From Paenibacillus sp. FSL R5-0341 (GTDB lineage: Bacteria; Bacillota; Bacilli; Paenibacillales; Paenibacillaceae): a stretch of DNA of 64,000 bases. The notes under the pieces are model-generated. The model was not told where the DNA came from, did not search any database, and worked only from the letters and a program-made list of their open reading frames with translations. The stretch covers positions 3,100,001-3,164,000 of the forward strand of contig NZ_CP150241.1 in the NCBI RefSeq assembly GCF_037975235.1, written 5' to 3'. Of the stretch, positions 33,790 to 42,754 are shown in pieces (position 1 is the first letter of the stretch; the number at the start of each line of letters is the position of its first letter). The translations under genes were made by a program, and so were the position numbers.

Positions 33790-35615
33790 ATGCACGTAGA
33801 AGAGCATGTGAAGTTATGGAATCTGGCCTCAATTAAAATATGGGATGTGCGTCACGTCGTCGTGCGTGCTGGCGAACCCATCCATGCCTATCGATTTCCA
33901 ATTAGCGGGTTTATCTATACAGTTCGCGGTAATGCAACGATTACGCTGGATGACACGATGTACGCGATCGATCAGATGCAAGTCTTACATGGAGGCAAGG
34001 GGGTATGGATGAATATCTCCCTGAACGAGGATTCATTCGAGTTTTATTTGATGTTTTATCGGGCTAATTTGTCGTTAACCAATACTCGTGAGAATCAAGC
34101 TCTGCTCAGGTAACATGTCCCGTTTCATGTGCAATATGCTTTTGCCCCAAGCTATCCCATTGACTTATATGATAAAGTCCAAAGAATAGAGCAACATTGG
34201 GAACGGACGGATGCGTTCTCGAAATTTCAGGTAAAGACGTTATTTTATCAATTCATTAATGAATTAATGAGGCAGTTAAGTACACAAGGGATTGATACTG
34301 CCAAACCCGATCTGGTAGCTCAAGCCGTTCGTTATCTTCATGAGAACTACATGTTGCCCATTATGGTCGATCCGCTCGCAGAAATTCTGGATTGCAGTGC
34401 AGGGCATCTGTCGAGAACGTTCAAGAAAGAGACAGGTAGCAGTCTGATTACCTATTTAACTCGGATACGGATGTACAAAGCCAAGGAGCTGCTGTTACAC
34501 ACAGATGCATCTCTTCAGAAGATTGCCGAGGCAATCGGCATTCCGGATGTGATCTATTTTAATCGATTATTTAAAAAGCATGTTGGCCTTTCACCAGGTC
34601 GTTTCAAACAAAAATGTATCGCTCTGCCAACCGGTCAGAATAATGCTATCCGAGAATCAGAATTGTCCATTGTCAGTCCCCTTCTCAGGGCAATTCAGCA
34701 ACAAGCAGTAATGGAACAAACGGTAACAATGCTCCAACCACAGAAGTCGCGCAATCCACCGAATCAGCAGTACAGGAACGTGTTGTTAAACATCCTTGGG
34801 GAGAAACGGTCATCAAAGGTGATCCTCAGCATATTATTTCGTTGTTCCCGGCTGCAACGGACTATTTGTTAGCACTCGGTATTGTACTCCAGGCAGCATC
34901 CAGTAATGAGGAGGGAAGTGATCAGTTTCCTACCTACCTGTCCGATCAACTACAAGGAAAAGAAAATCTAGGCTGGCAGGTTGATCCCAACTACGAAAGC
35001 ATATTGGCGGCAGAGCCAGACCTGATCATCGGTCAGGATTTCATGAGTGATGCCTATGACAGCCTCAGCAAAATTGCGCCTACCTTGCTGGCAGAGAAGC
35101 TGCAGGACGAGCAAGGTATTATTCGTATGAAAACCAGCCTGTTACATATGGGAGATATGTTAGGGAAGACGGATCAGGCCAAACAAGTCATTGAAGAATA
35201 CGAGAAGAAGGCTGCAGAAGCCCGCGAGAAAATCAAGCAATCCATCGGAGACGAAACCGTAATGTTCCTGCGTTTATCCGATAAAGAAGTGCGTTATTAC
35301 AGTAAAAGAAACTATGAAGTTCTGTACGACGATCTCGGCTTGACACCTCCTGCATCCATACCTGACCCGACGGATTCAATGAAAGTAATCTCCATGGAGT
35401 CGTTACCATCGATTAATCCGGATCATATTTTCCTGTTGTCATCAGATGAGAATGAAACGACAGAATTGCAAAAAACAGCAGTGTGGAAGAGCCTGAATGC
35501 TGTTAAAAATAACAATGTCTACATCGTTGAATACGGCTTGTGGTTCCAAGGCCCCGGAGGACCTATCGGACAGACCAAGATTATTGACGAAGCGGTAAAC
35601 TTCCTTACCCAATAA
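33790..35615 (+). pseudogene. Broken Btr-like regulator: cupin, AraC helix-turn-helix and FeuA-like binding domain
   Basis: An intact gene would encode about 600 residues: N-terminal cupin-like region, AraC DNA-binding domain (LAEILDCSAGHLSRTFKKETG; LQKIAEAIGIPDVIYFNRLF), an Asn/Thr/Ser linker and a periplasmic-binding fold (VVKHPWGETVIKGDPQHIISLF to the end). That is the layout of Btr, which activates siderophore uptake in B. subtilis. Two lesions split it: an in-frame TAA at 34111-34113 (both sides are in the same frame), and a frameshift in or just before the linker, between about 34660 and 34720, after which the frame changes until the stop at 35615. The last part has no signal peptide, so it is not a separate lipoprotein. 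ATG 33790 has GGAAGGTG 9 bp upstream. A Fur box precedes it. Confidence 0.8.
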
Positions 35616-35646
35616 ATAAGCAAACGAGACAGGAGGATTAACACAT

Positions 35647-36219
35647 ATGGAAACGTCCTTCGTGGAGAAGCTCATTCGTGAACGAAGAACTATTCGTCAG
35701 TTCAATGGCAAACCGCTGGCGAAAGAAACGATCATACACTTGCTCGAAGCTGCCGTGTGGGCACCCGTGCATTCCCGTAAAGAGCCTTGGCGCTTCATTT
35801 TATTTGTGGAAGAAGGTCGGAAGCAATTCGCTGATGCCGTACTGCATACGTTCTCCAAGGATGAGCAAGAGCGCTGGGGAGAGAAGTTGCAAAAAGACTA
35901 TTGTGAGTCCATCCAAGCTCATCTCCTTGTTGTGATCGAGGCTGATCCTAGACAACGGGTGTGGGAAGATGCTGTTGGCGCAAGTGCTGCGCTTATTCAG
36001 AATTTACAAATTCTGGCATGGGAGCAGGGTATCGGCGTTGTGTGGAAGACAAATGAATATAATTTCGATCCTGATTTCTACTCCAAGACCGCTGTGAGAC
36101 CAGGAGAGAGAATTGTTGGCACACTTCATCTGGGGTACTTTGATCAGGATAAGATTCCCAAGCCTCGTCCTCGTACTCCAGTAGAAGAGTTATTGACCTG
36201 TGTCTCTGTGGCACTTTAA
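35647..36219 (+). CDS. Nitroreductase family flavoprotein
   Basis: A 190-residue FMN-dependent oxidoreductase. The N-terminal FMN-binding signature RRTIRQFNGKPL and the segment AAVWAPVHSRKEPWRFILF are typical; later ASAALIQNLQILAWEQGIGVVWKT and VGTLHLGYF complete the fold. Dimeric flavin reductases of this kind reduce nitro compounds, quinones or ferric complexes. AGGAGG is 9 bp before the ATG. It lies 31 bp after the broken Btr-like regulator on the same strand and may share its Fur-controlled transcript, which would hint at a ferric-siderophore or flavin reductase role; this is inference. Confidence 0.87.
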   Translation: METSFVEKLIRERRTIRQFNGKPLAKETIIHLLEAAVWAPVHSRKEPWRFILFVEEGRKQFADAVLHTFSKDEQERWGEKLQKDYCESIQAHLLVVIEADPRQRVWEDAVGASAALIQNLQILAWEQGIGVVWKTNEYNFDPDFYSKTAVRPGERIVGTLHLGYFDQDKIPKPRPRTPVEELLTCVSVAL

Positions 36220-36455
36220 TATGTTCAACAGACATACCGCATTGATTCAGATATTTTACGCCGTTAAGCCAGTTTACGGATTCGTCGTCAAGAGAACTGT
36301 AGTTAACCGGTTATCCCTGATTACGATCATTGAAGCAATATAGGTGGTGGTCAATATATGTAAAAGGTCGTATATTATTAATATGTGGATTGTAGCAGTG
36401 AACATGGACCACACCGCAAAATGATATACAATTATACATAAAAGGACGGGGAAAC

Positions 36456-37589
36456 ATGGACTTTAAACCGCTTGCTTCATTTATTGACCGCATGACATCC
36501 TGGCGTATTCCGTGGGCAGAAGTGCTGGTGATGCATCGAAATGATACCGTTTTCCATTACCGCAATGGCTTCGCTAATCTGGAGGAGAAAACGCCGATCG
36601 GCGATGGAGCGATCTTCAATCTATACTCCATGACCAAAATCATGACCTGCGTTGCAGGCTTGCAACTGGTGGAGAGAGGGGAAATGCTGTTAAGCGATCC
36701 GTTGTCCGATTATCTGCCAGAGTATGCTGAGATGACAGTTAAGAAAACGATGGCAAACGGAGAGATCCGACTGGAAAAGGCGACAAGAGCCATTACAGTA
36801 CGTGATTTGTTTACCATGACTGCCGGCTTCTCCTATGATGTTGGTAACCCCAGCATTCAGGAAGCAGTCAAAAGAACCAACGGAACATTGCCGACACGTG
36901 ACTTCGCGAAAGCGCTTGCGAAAGAACCATTGCTGTTTGAACCAGGGACACACTGGAACTACAGCATGTGTCATGATGTGCTCGGAGCATTGGTGGAAGT
37001 GGTAAGTGGCAAACGGTTTGGTACGTATCTGCGGGATGAAATCACTGGACCACTTGGCATGAAGGATACGGCGTTTAATCTGAACGATGAGCAGCAGTCG
37101 CGCCTGATTCCGCAGTATGCGTACAATGATGAGCTTGAGAAAGCTGTACGAATGGATGGCAATGGATTCCGTGTGGGTACTGAGCTAGAGAGCGGCGGTG
37201 CAGGGTTGCTATCCACCGTTAGCGATTATGCACGTTTTCTGAACGCGCTTACTGGTCGTGGTATAAGTCCAGAAGGCGTACGGATTTTGTCTCAAGCTTC
37301 AGTGGAACTGATGCGAACAGATCACCTAAACGAGATGACCCGCGGTGATTATTCCTGGGATCATATGTATGGATACGGCTATGGACTAGGTGTCCGGACA
37401 CATATCTCCAAAGCAGGCAGTGGCTCACTTAGTCCCCTTGGTGAATTTGGGTGGAGCGGCGCTGCTGGTTGTATGGCCATTATTGATCCGGATTCAGAAC
37501 TTACGGTCATGTATGCACAGCACCTGCTGAACAGTCAGGAGCCGTACGTTCAACGACGCTTACGTAATGTCGTGTATTCCTGTATGTAA
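36456..37589 (+). CDS. Beta-lactamase family serine hydrolase (cytosolic)
   Basis: A 377-residue protein of the class C beta-lactamase/esterase fold. The catalytic SxxK is visible as SMTK (about residue 57-60) and the tyrosine motif as NYSMCHD (about 168). GWSGAAG near the C-terminus replaces the usual HxG/KTG strand motif. There is no signal peptide, so it probably acts inside the cell as an esterase, amidase or peptidase, not as an antibiotic-resistance enzyme. AAAGGACGGGG lies before the ATG. Its terminator is interrupted by the downstream insertion sequence. Confidence 0.87.
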   Translation: MDFKPLASFIDRMTSWRIPWAEVLVMHRNDTVFHYRNGFANLEEKTPIGDGAIFNLYSMTKIMTCVAGLQLVERGEMLLSDPLSDYLPEYAEMTVKKTMANGEIRLEKATRAITVRDLFTMTAGFSYDVGNPSIQEAVKRTNGTLPTRDFAKALAKEPLLFEPGTHWNYSMCHDVLGALVEVVSGKRFGTYLRDEITGPLGMKDTAFNLNDEQQSRLIPQYAYNDELEKAVRMDGNGFRVGTELESGGAGLLSTVSDYARFLNALTGRGISPEGVRILSQASVELMRTDHLNEMTRGDYSWDHMYGYGYGLGVRTHISKAGSGSLSPLGEFGWSGAAGCMAIIDPDSELTVMYAQHLLNSQEPYVQRRLRNVVYSCM

Positions 37590-37667
37590 ATCGTATTGGT
37601 ATATACATGAAAAGCCGCTAATATGGTCATAACCCTGTCAAGTAGACAATACAAAAAAAGACAAGAT

Positions 37668-38534
37668 TTAAGCTGCGGCCGTTTCCCGGTATTCTACTGG
37701 GGAACGGTCGTTTAGTTTTTTCTGAAATCGGTTTTGGTTGTAAAACAATATGTATTCGCTTACTTGCTGTTCAACCTCCGCTTTGTTTGCCGCTGTATTC
37801 AAATAAATTTTCTCAGTCTTCAAATGAGAAAAGAACGACTCGATACAGGCATTATCTAAACAATTCCCACGCCTGGAGTGACTGCCTAGGATGCCGAGTT
37901 GTTTCAGTTTACGGTTAAATGGCTTCGAGGTATATTGAAATCCTTGGTCCGAGTGCAGAATTACGCCACTCAGATCCACATGCTGACAGAGTCTATCCAA
38001 CGTGTTATGGACCAAAGCGAGGTCATTTCGTTCAGAAAGATGCCACGCTACAATTTCGTTATTGTATAAATCCTGGACGACAGAGAGGTACACAAAATGT
38101 TCTCCAGCACGAATATAGGTAATGTCGGTAACCAGCTTCGTTCGTGGCGTATCCGCCTGAAACTGGCGCTCTAGCCGATTCGGGTTCACCACAGAAACTT
38201 GTTTTCCAAAGAATCGACGTTTCTTTCGAATGACAGAGCAGATGCCTAATTGTTTCATTAATCGGTACACCTTTTTGTGGTTGACCCGAAGGCCTTCTCT
38301 CCGTAAAGCTACCGTCATTCGAAGGTAACCAAAGTAGGGATGAACGCGATGGATGGCAAGCAGATGCGATTCCAATTCATGATCCTTTTGTCTACGTTCG
38401 CTTGTCGCCTGTCTGCTTTTTCTCCACTTGTAATAGCCCGAACGGGAAACCGCAGCTAACTTCAAGAGCCAAACCAGGCGATGGTGTGCTCGTAGGTCCT
38501 CTATAATTTGAAATCTGGCATCTTTACTCGTCAC
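37668..38534 (-). CDS. IS3-family transposase OrfB (DDE integrase)
   Basis: A 288-residue catalytic subunit. The N-terminal HTH_21 region (RVHPYFGYLRMTVALRREGLRVNHKKVYRLMK) precedes the rve core. The DDE residues are visible: Asp in VTDITYI, Asp in VILHSDQGFQYTS and Glu in NACIESFFSHLKTE, with the usual spacing of 35 between the last two. It begins with GTG overlapping the OrfA stop (GTGA). The functional transposase is probably the OrfAB fusion made by -1 frameshifting at the A6G site. Confidence 0.93.
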   Translation of the reverse strand: MTSKDARFQIIEDLRAHHRLVWLLKLAAVSRSGYYKWRKSRQATSERRQKDHELESHLLAIHRVHPYFGYLRMTVALRREGLRVNHKKVYRLMKQLGICSVIRKKRRFFGKQVSVVNPNRLERQFQADTPRTKLVTDITYIRAGEHFVYLSVVQDLYNNEIVAWHLSERNDLALVHNTLDRLCQHVDLSGVILHSDQGFQYTSKPFNRKLKQLGILGSHSRRGNCLDNACIESFFSHLKTEKIYLNTAANKAEVEQQVSEYILFYNQNRFQKKLNDRSPVEYRETAAA

Positions 38535-38830
38535 TCCTTGTGTAGATTTGGATACTGCTTTTTTAAGTATTCAATCTCCGCCCGCAAGTAGGCCATCTCT
38601 TCTTCCATACTAGAAAACTTGGTTCTAAGGCGTCCCCGTTTGGATGGAGCAGGTTCTAGACTCATTCCCTGTTTCGCTTTTGCTGCCCACACTTGTACCT
38701 GAGATTTATTTTGAATATTTAAACGTGTTGCTACTTCACGTATGCTCATATGTTCCTCGTTGACCAGCCGGGCCGCCTCCAATTTCAATTCCAAGGAGTA
38801 CCGCCGGAAAGTTTGTCCTTTTTTAGCCAT
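38531..38830 (-). CDS. IS3-family transposase OrfA (helix-turn-helix)
   Basis: A 99-residue DNA-binding protein with a helix-turn-helix (KLEAARLVNEEHMSIREVATRLNI, QVQVWAAKAKQ) and a C-terminal leucine-zipper-like helix (MEEEMAYLRAEIEYLKKQ). It binds the IS ends. It overlaps OrfB by four bases. A slippery heptamer near its 3' end lets some ribosomes shift to the OrfB frame. Confidence 0.9.
   Translation of the reverse strand: MAKKGQTFRRYSLELKLEAARLVNEEHMSIREVATRLNIQNKSQVQVWAAKAKQGMSLEPAPSKRGRLRTKFSSMEEEMAYLRAEIEYLKKQYPNLHKE
38558..38564 (-). other. Programmed -1 frameshift site A AAA AAG
   Basis: On the minus strand the zero-frame codons read TTA AAA AAG. After a -1 slip the reading continues AAA AAA GCA GTA and joins OrfB without meeting a stop. 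This heptamer is the one used by IS150/IS911-like elements. Confidence 0.75.
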
Positions 38831-38956
38831 GAAAAAAATCCCCTTCGTTTGACAAGATTAAGTCCATCTTAACAGATGTCTTTTTTCTTTTGTCTACTAA
38901 AAGGGGATAATACCAATTAGCGGCTTTTTTGTTGTCCATGGAAGTGGTTGCGTAGT

Positions 38957-39925
38957 CTATTTTATTGGAGTGTTATTAGAGCTTTGCACAGAACGTACAC
39001 GATTGACTAAATAAATGCCGACCGACACAAACAGCAATGCAGCCAGATTTTTCAGTTCCAGAATCGTTTCACCTAAGAATAAAGCCGATAACAATGCGCC
39101 AAATACAGGGATTAGGAAGTTGTACACAGACACTCTTCCGACCTTGTTGTACTTGAGAAGCATATTCCACAAACAAAATGCGACGGATGACAGTAAAGCC
39201 AGGTAGATCAAGTTACTAGTGGATTCCAGAGTAAAATGAGTGACCCGACCGCCGAGTGATAAACCTAACAGCGTAAGTACCAGTCCTCCGACGAATAAGC
39301 TGACACCTGTTATGATCAGAACATCGATCGTAGCTGTGAGACGTTTTGCATAAAGGGCCGTAACGGAGAAAACAAGTGCTGCTATAATCACGAAGCCTTC
39401 GCCTGTGAATGAAAAGGAAAAAGCAAGCAGATCCGTATGGAAGTTTACGATGATTACACCAACGAATCCGAGCAAGCAGCCAACGATTTTATTTCTGCTT
39501 AATTTGTCATTCTTATAAATGAAATGGGCCAGAACAACACTGAAAAAGGTCGTAGTTGCATTCATAATGGAGCCTTTGACACCCGTCGTATTGGCTACGC
39601 CAACGTAGAAAAACATATATTGCAAACCCGTTTGCAATATACCTAACATGATAAGGCCTGTCCACTGAGGCCTGGACAATTGGAGTTTCTGTTTTCTAAC
39701 GATGCGAGACAGGAGCAAGAGCAGCATACCCGCCAATGTAAAACGGTATCCGGCAAATACATACTTGGAAGCAATATCTTCCGGCAGAATGTTAAATGCG
39801 ATATATCCAAGTTTGATGGACGGGTACGCACTTCCCCATAACAAGCAACACAGGCTTGCCACGAGCATGACAAAAATAGGATCACTAAACTTACTTGGTT
39901 TCTCAAGGGTATTTCTCTCTATCAC
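38957..39925 (-). CDS. EamA/DMT family transporter
   Basis: A 322-residue membrane protein with about ten helices in two EamA repeats. Repeat 1 includes LLWGSAYPSIKLGY and YRFTLAGMLLLL; repeat 2 includes FVIIAALVFSVTALYAKRL and NFLIPVFGALLSALFLGETI. Such drug/metabolite exporters move amino acids, nucleosides or drugs outward. The start is GTG with GAGGAGA upstream; no better start is seen. It is the first gene on the minus strand to the right of the insertion sequence and converges on the split terminator. Confidence 0.9.
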   Translation of the reverse strand: MIERNTLEKPSKFSDPIFVMLVASLCCLLWGSAYPSIKLGYIAFNILPEDIASKYVFAGYRFTLAGMLLLLLSRIVRKQKLQLSRPQWTGLIMLGILQTGLQYMFFYVGVANTTGVKGSIMNATTTFFSVVLAHFIYKNDKLSRNKIVGCLLGFVGVIIVNFHTDLLAFSFSFTGEGFVIIAALVFSVTALYAKRLTATIDVLIITGVSLFVGGLVLTLLGLSLGGRVTHFTLESTSNLIYLALLSSVAFCLWNMLLKYNKVGRVSVYNFLIPVFGALLSALFLGETILELKNLAALLFVSVGIYLVNRVRSVQSSNNTPIK

Positions 39926-40082
39926 TTTCGATCTTCTCCTCGCATTTCATGCACATATGTATGTACGAATCTAATATCCTCACAAACCATATCACATAAC
40001 GCCAATGTTTGTAATGATAATTAATAAACCGCTCCCCAGGTGGTTAGATTATAAAAGAGGAACGGTTCATGAAGCGTCTTTG

Positions 40083-40643
40083 TTATAGATTCCTTTCTAA
40101 TAAAATCCCAACTTGTTCTGCAACAGTATGAGGTTGCCGGGGTAATCCATTGGTGAAATAGGATTCCACGATACCAACGATCGCTGTACCAAAGAACGTA
40201 AGAATAACTTCTTTCGTTAGTCCTTTATTTTTTCCCTCCGTTATATTCACCTCATCTTCCAGTTCTTCAATGACGAGAGCGAGGAAGCGACTGCGGAAAA
40301 AAGGGGCTCCTTTACTCCGTAACATAGCTGAGAAGAATGAATAGTGAATTTCAAAATAATCGAACCAAAGTACATTGCTTTCTATAAAATCCAGATCGGA
40401 TGCTTCCTTGCACAATCTTCTTAGTTCATCGATATGTTCTTCGATTAATTTATCCAGCAAGTCGAATTTGTCCGAATAGTGATGGTATATCGTTCTGCGG
40501 CCGACATTAGCATGATCAGAGATATCCTGCATCGTAATGGTATCGAAAGGTTTCTCGTTCATGAGCTTGATAAAAGCGGATTTGATCGCTTCCTGAGACT
40601 TAAGTATTCTTCGATCTGTGATAGAAACGATAGTAATCACCAT
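40083..40643 (-). CDS. TetR family transcriptional regulator
   Basis: A 186-residue regulator with a typical N-terminal domain (KSQEAIKSAFIKLMNEKPFDTITMQDISDHANVGRRTIYHHYSDKFDLLDKLI) and a C-terminal TetR_C domain. The ATG at 40643 is preferred over a longer frame to 40694, because it starts just ahead of the DNA-binding domain. It is divergent from the cupin gene at 40833, with a perfect 14-bp palindrome between them. It is similar in sequence to the regulator at 46091, suggesting paralogy. Confidence 0.88.
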   Translation of the reverse strand: MVITIVSITDRRILKSQEAIKSAFIKLMNEKPFDTITMQDISDHANVGRRTIYHHYSDKFDLLDKLIEEHIDELRRLCKEASDLDFIESNVLWFDYFEIHYSFFSAMLRSKGAPFFRSRFLALVIEELEDEVNITEGKNKGLTKEVILTFFGTAIVGIVESYFTNGLPRQPHTVAEQVGILLERNL

Positions 40644-40714
40644 TCTTTCCAGAGAGTAATTGCACAAATGTTGTCCCCTTGCGCAATAAGGCACAGATCA
40701 GGTTCATTTGATCC

Positions 40715-40767
40715 TTGCAGAGGCAGTACAATTATTTTATATTATACACGAATGTGCGATATCGCAC
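40715..40767 (+). promoter_or_regulatory. Promoter and palindromic operator of the cupin gene
   Basis: TTGCAG (40715), 17-bp spacer, TATATT (40738-40743). Downstream, at the expected start point, lies the perfect palindrome GTGCGATATCGCAC (40754-40767). Binding by the divergent TetR protein would block transcription of the cupin gene. Confidence 0.6.
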
Positions 40768-40832
40768 TTATGTGTTTTTTTTGAACAATGGTGAACATAA
40801 TTCGTTAAATTAATTCATTGGAGGTACTCGAA

Positions 40833-41246
40833 GTGGCTAAGCATGAAGAAGTTAAAGATGGAGTTATTTTCCCGGTAGGAGAGAAAAACGAAGCATATGC
40901 ACAATATTTTGTAGGGCAAAGTTATCTGCAATCCTTGGTTGCTGATCCCAAAGTGAATGTGGGGGTTGGGAATGTAACGTTTGAACCGGGATGCAGAAAT
41001 AACTGGCATATCCACCGTGGTGGATTTCAGCTGTTGTTAGTGACTGGTGGAGAAGGTTGGTATCAGGAAGAAGGAAAACCTGCACAATTCCTAAAAGCCG
41101 GCGATGTTATTGTGACTCATGATGGTGTAAAACACTGGCATGGGGCCGCTAAAGATAGTTGGTTTGAACATATTGCGATCACTGCGGGTACACCGGAATG
41201 GTTGGAACCTGTGACAGATGAAATTTACGGAAGAGCTACAAAATAA
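40833..41246 (+). CDS. Small cupin-domain protein
   Basis: A 137-residue single-domain cupin. Metal ligands are probably His in NNWHIHRGG (two His), Gln/Glu in FQLLL..EGWYQEEGKPA and His in HDGVKHWHGA, the normal cupin motifs 1 and 2. Relatives are often found with carboxymuconolactone-decarboxylase-like proteins and act on small organic acids or hydroperoxides. The start is GTG at 40833 with GGAGG 9 bp upstream. It is probably repressed by the divergent TetR protein. Confidence 0.85.
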   Translation: MAKHEEVKDGVIFPVGEKNEAYAQYFVGQSYLQSLVADPKVNVGVGNVTFEPGCRNNWHIHRGGFQLLLVTGGEGWYQEEGKPAQFLKAGDVIVTHDGVKHWHGAAKDSWFEHIAITAGTPEWLEPVTDEIYGRATK

Positions 41247-41330
41247 GCGGTGAATAATATGAACAGTAATATGGCGAAAAGGTGACTGAATGTCATCTAG
41301 TAAGCCTTCTGTAATGATAGGGAAATCAAG

Positions 41331-41362
41331 AAAAGCCTTACCGGGAACGGTAGGGCTTTTTC
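41331..41362 (+). terminator. Intrinsic terminator of the cupin gene
   Basis: AAAAGCC..TTACCG / CGGTA..GGGCTTTT stem with a small mismatch, then TTTTTC. Confidence 0.8.
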
Positions 41363-41434
41363 TGCTTACCACTTATAAAAGAATGATAAGGAATACTAGG
41401 GATAGAATTCCTATCTGTTAATTCAATAATTGTT

Positions 41435-41887
41435 ATTACGATCAAGGATATCACGCAAAAAGCGACCATTAATCGAGCGACGTTTTACTACCATTTCTTT
41501 GATAAATATGACCTGATGGAAACCGTGTTAAATGAAGATATATTGCGGGAAGTTTTAACAGATGTGACTTCGCATGAAGCTTTAACACCAAAGGTCTTAC
41601 ATGATATATTCATTAGCTTAATCACTTTTCAAAGTGGGCTGGCTAATCAGTGTTCACGAAGTTATGAGGCATTTACACCTAAAATTGAAACGGCTATAAA
41701 GGAAGCGATGGGCAGGGCATTTAATAAATTGCTGAAGCAACAGTATTCAACATGGCCAACGGACAAGTTAGAATTGCATAGTATTATGCTTAGTTGGAGC
41801 TTATATGGCTTCCCTATATTTCTTCCGATAGTTCGATGGGGAGACTCCAAAGTGGTTGGAGAATTGCCGGGAGAAATAGTCGGGTGA
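41435..41887 (+). pseudogene. TetR regulator remnant, truncated at both ends
   Basis: The frame opens with ITIKDITQKATINRATFYYHFFDKYDLMETVL, the recognition half of a TetR DNA-binding domain. The first helix (about 25 residues) and a start codon are missing. The C-terminal domain is recognisable up to LSWSLYG; after about 41800 the frame runs into the antisense of the AraC gene and the reading loses similarity. It resembles the regulators at 40083 and 46091, so it is a decayed third copy of that kind. Confidence 0.7.
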
Positions 41888-42655
41888 ATGGAAGCCAACC
41901 GCCAGAGCAATCTCGGTAATGGGCCTGAGGGTATATTGAAGTAATGGTTCAGCTTGTTTCAAGCGATACTTCATTAACGTTTCCATGATGGAATCTCCCA
42001 CTTGTTCCTTGAACAAATGAGACAGACGGGAAGGGGATAAACACACCCTCTTGCCCAAATCCTCGATAAGAATATGATCCATGTAATGCCGAGATATAAT
42101 GTTTAGCACTTCCTGAACGCGTGAATCCAGTTCCTTTTTCGATTGATGCTGACTGGCGACCAACAAGATGACCTCTTCCAGTGCATTCAATGTCAGCTCA
42201 TCCCTCAACATGGAATCCTCGTATAATCTGTAGGAGATCACTCTGCTAAAAGCCGATTCAATGGCTCTCCGGGAGCTTTCCTTATCGATATGGAGTTGAA
42301 AGATCGGGCCATCTGTATTGCTGGAGGGTATCCAATCCATCCAAGGTAGACGTGGAATGAAGTGAGCCCACATTTTATCCCATACATGTCCTTGCTCGGT
42401 GAAATAGTCTTGTGCGGTTCCAGGAGAGACAATGGTCAATGTTCCTGCTGTACAGCTCAGGTATCCACTGGCTCCATTATGAATACGTCCTTTTCCCGAT
42501 AAAGTATATATGATTAGCCAATCCTTGGTTCCTTGTGCACGATAACAGGAGTAACCATAGGGTTGAATATAGTGGTCGGACACCAGAATACCAGGAGGAT
42601 GTGTGTATTGTTTTTTTGTTTCAAATATAGCAGGATCGTCTGGTTTGTTAGCCAT
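41801..42655 (-). CDS. AraC family transcriptional regulator
   Basis: A 284-residue regulator. The N-terminal cupin-like region (YSCYRAQGTKDWLIIYTLSGKGRI, LSCTAGTLTIVSPGTAQDY) is the sugar-sensing type found with glycosidase genes. The C-terminal HTH pair is complete (LIEDLGKRVCLSPSRLSHLFKEQ; ITEIALAVGFHSPDYFSRQFSNHFGVSPSNYRKK). It is divergent from the GH2 glycosidase gene by about 100 bp and is its likely activator. Its 3' end overlaps the TetR remnant on the other strand. Confidence 0.92.
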   Translation of the reverse strand: MANKPDDPAIFETKKQYTHPPGILVSDHYIQPYGYSCYRAQGTKDWLIIYTLSGKGRIHNGASGYLSCTAGTLTIVSPGTAQDYFTEQGHVWDKMWAHFIPRLPWMDWIPSSNTDGPIFQLHIDKESSRRAIESAFSRVISYRLYEDSMLRDELTLNALEEVILLVASQHQSKKELDSRVQEVLNIISRHYMDHILIEDLGKRVCLSPSRLSHLFKEQVGDSIMETLMKYRLKQAEPLLQYTLRPITEIALAVGFHSPDYFSRQFSNHFGVSPSNYRKKYREAI

Positions 42656-42713
42656 ATCTTCATTCCTTTCGCTACAATACTTATTCTAAAATAATATACG
42701 AGAATCACTTGGA

Positions 42714-42728
42714 ATGAAAGCGTTCTAT
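42714..42728 (+). promoter_or_regulatory. cre-like site upstream of the GH2 gene
   Basis: ATGAAAGCGTTCTAT fits 9 of the 10 fixed positions of the CcpA consensus WTGNAANCGNWNNCW. It lies 27 bp before the GH2 start codon. Confidence 0.45.
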
Positions 42729-42754
42729 ATTAGTGGAAATAAGAGGTGAACCGC

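Larger units (their letters stand above)
37624..38915 (-). mobile_element. IS3-family insertion sequence (orfA/orfB)
   Basis: About 1.29 kb with two overlapping frames on the minus strand. Imperfect terminal inverted repeats of about 40 bp: the left end starts TGGTCATAACCC, the inverted right end TGGTATTATCCCC, and both share GTAGACAA and AAAAAAGACA further in. Ends are TG..CA as in other IS3 elements. A target duplication is not clear; AAT is possible if the boundary is moved by one or two bases. Both transposase frames are intact, so the element may be active. Confidence 0.88.
37611..38931 (+). terminator. Intrinsic terminator split by an insertion sequence
   Basis: Left half AGCCGCTAAT (37613-37622) and right half ATTAGCGGCT (38916-38925) followed by TTTTT are the two arms of one stem, now 1.3 kb apart. 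A very similar intact terminator, AGCCGCTAATATAGCGGCT plus T-run, occurs at 53262. The stem belonged to the serine hydrolase gene and was opened in its loop by the element. Confidence 0.8.

Noticed and set aside
34842..35615. Separate FeuA-like substrate-binding lipoprotein
   Set aside because: No signal peptide or lipobox. The frame extends upstream past 34842 through VVKHPWGET into a linker that joins the AraC domain, so it is the third part of one broken gene.
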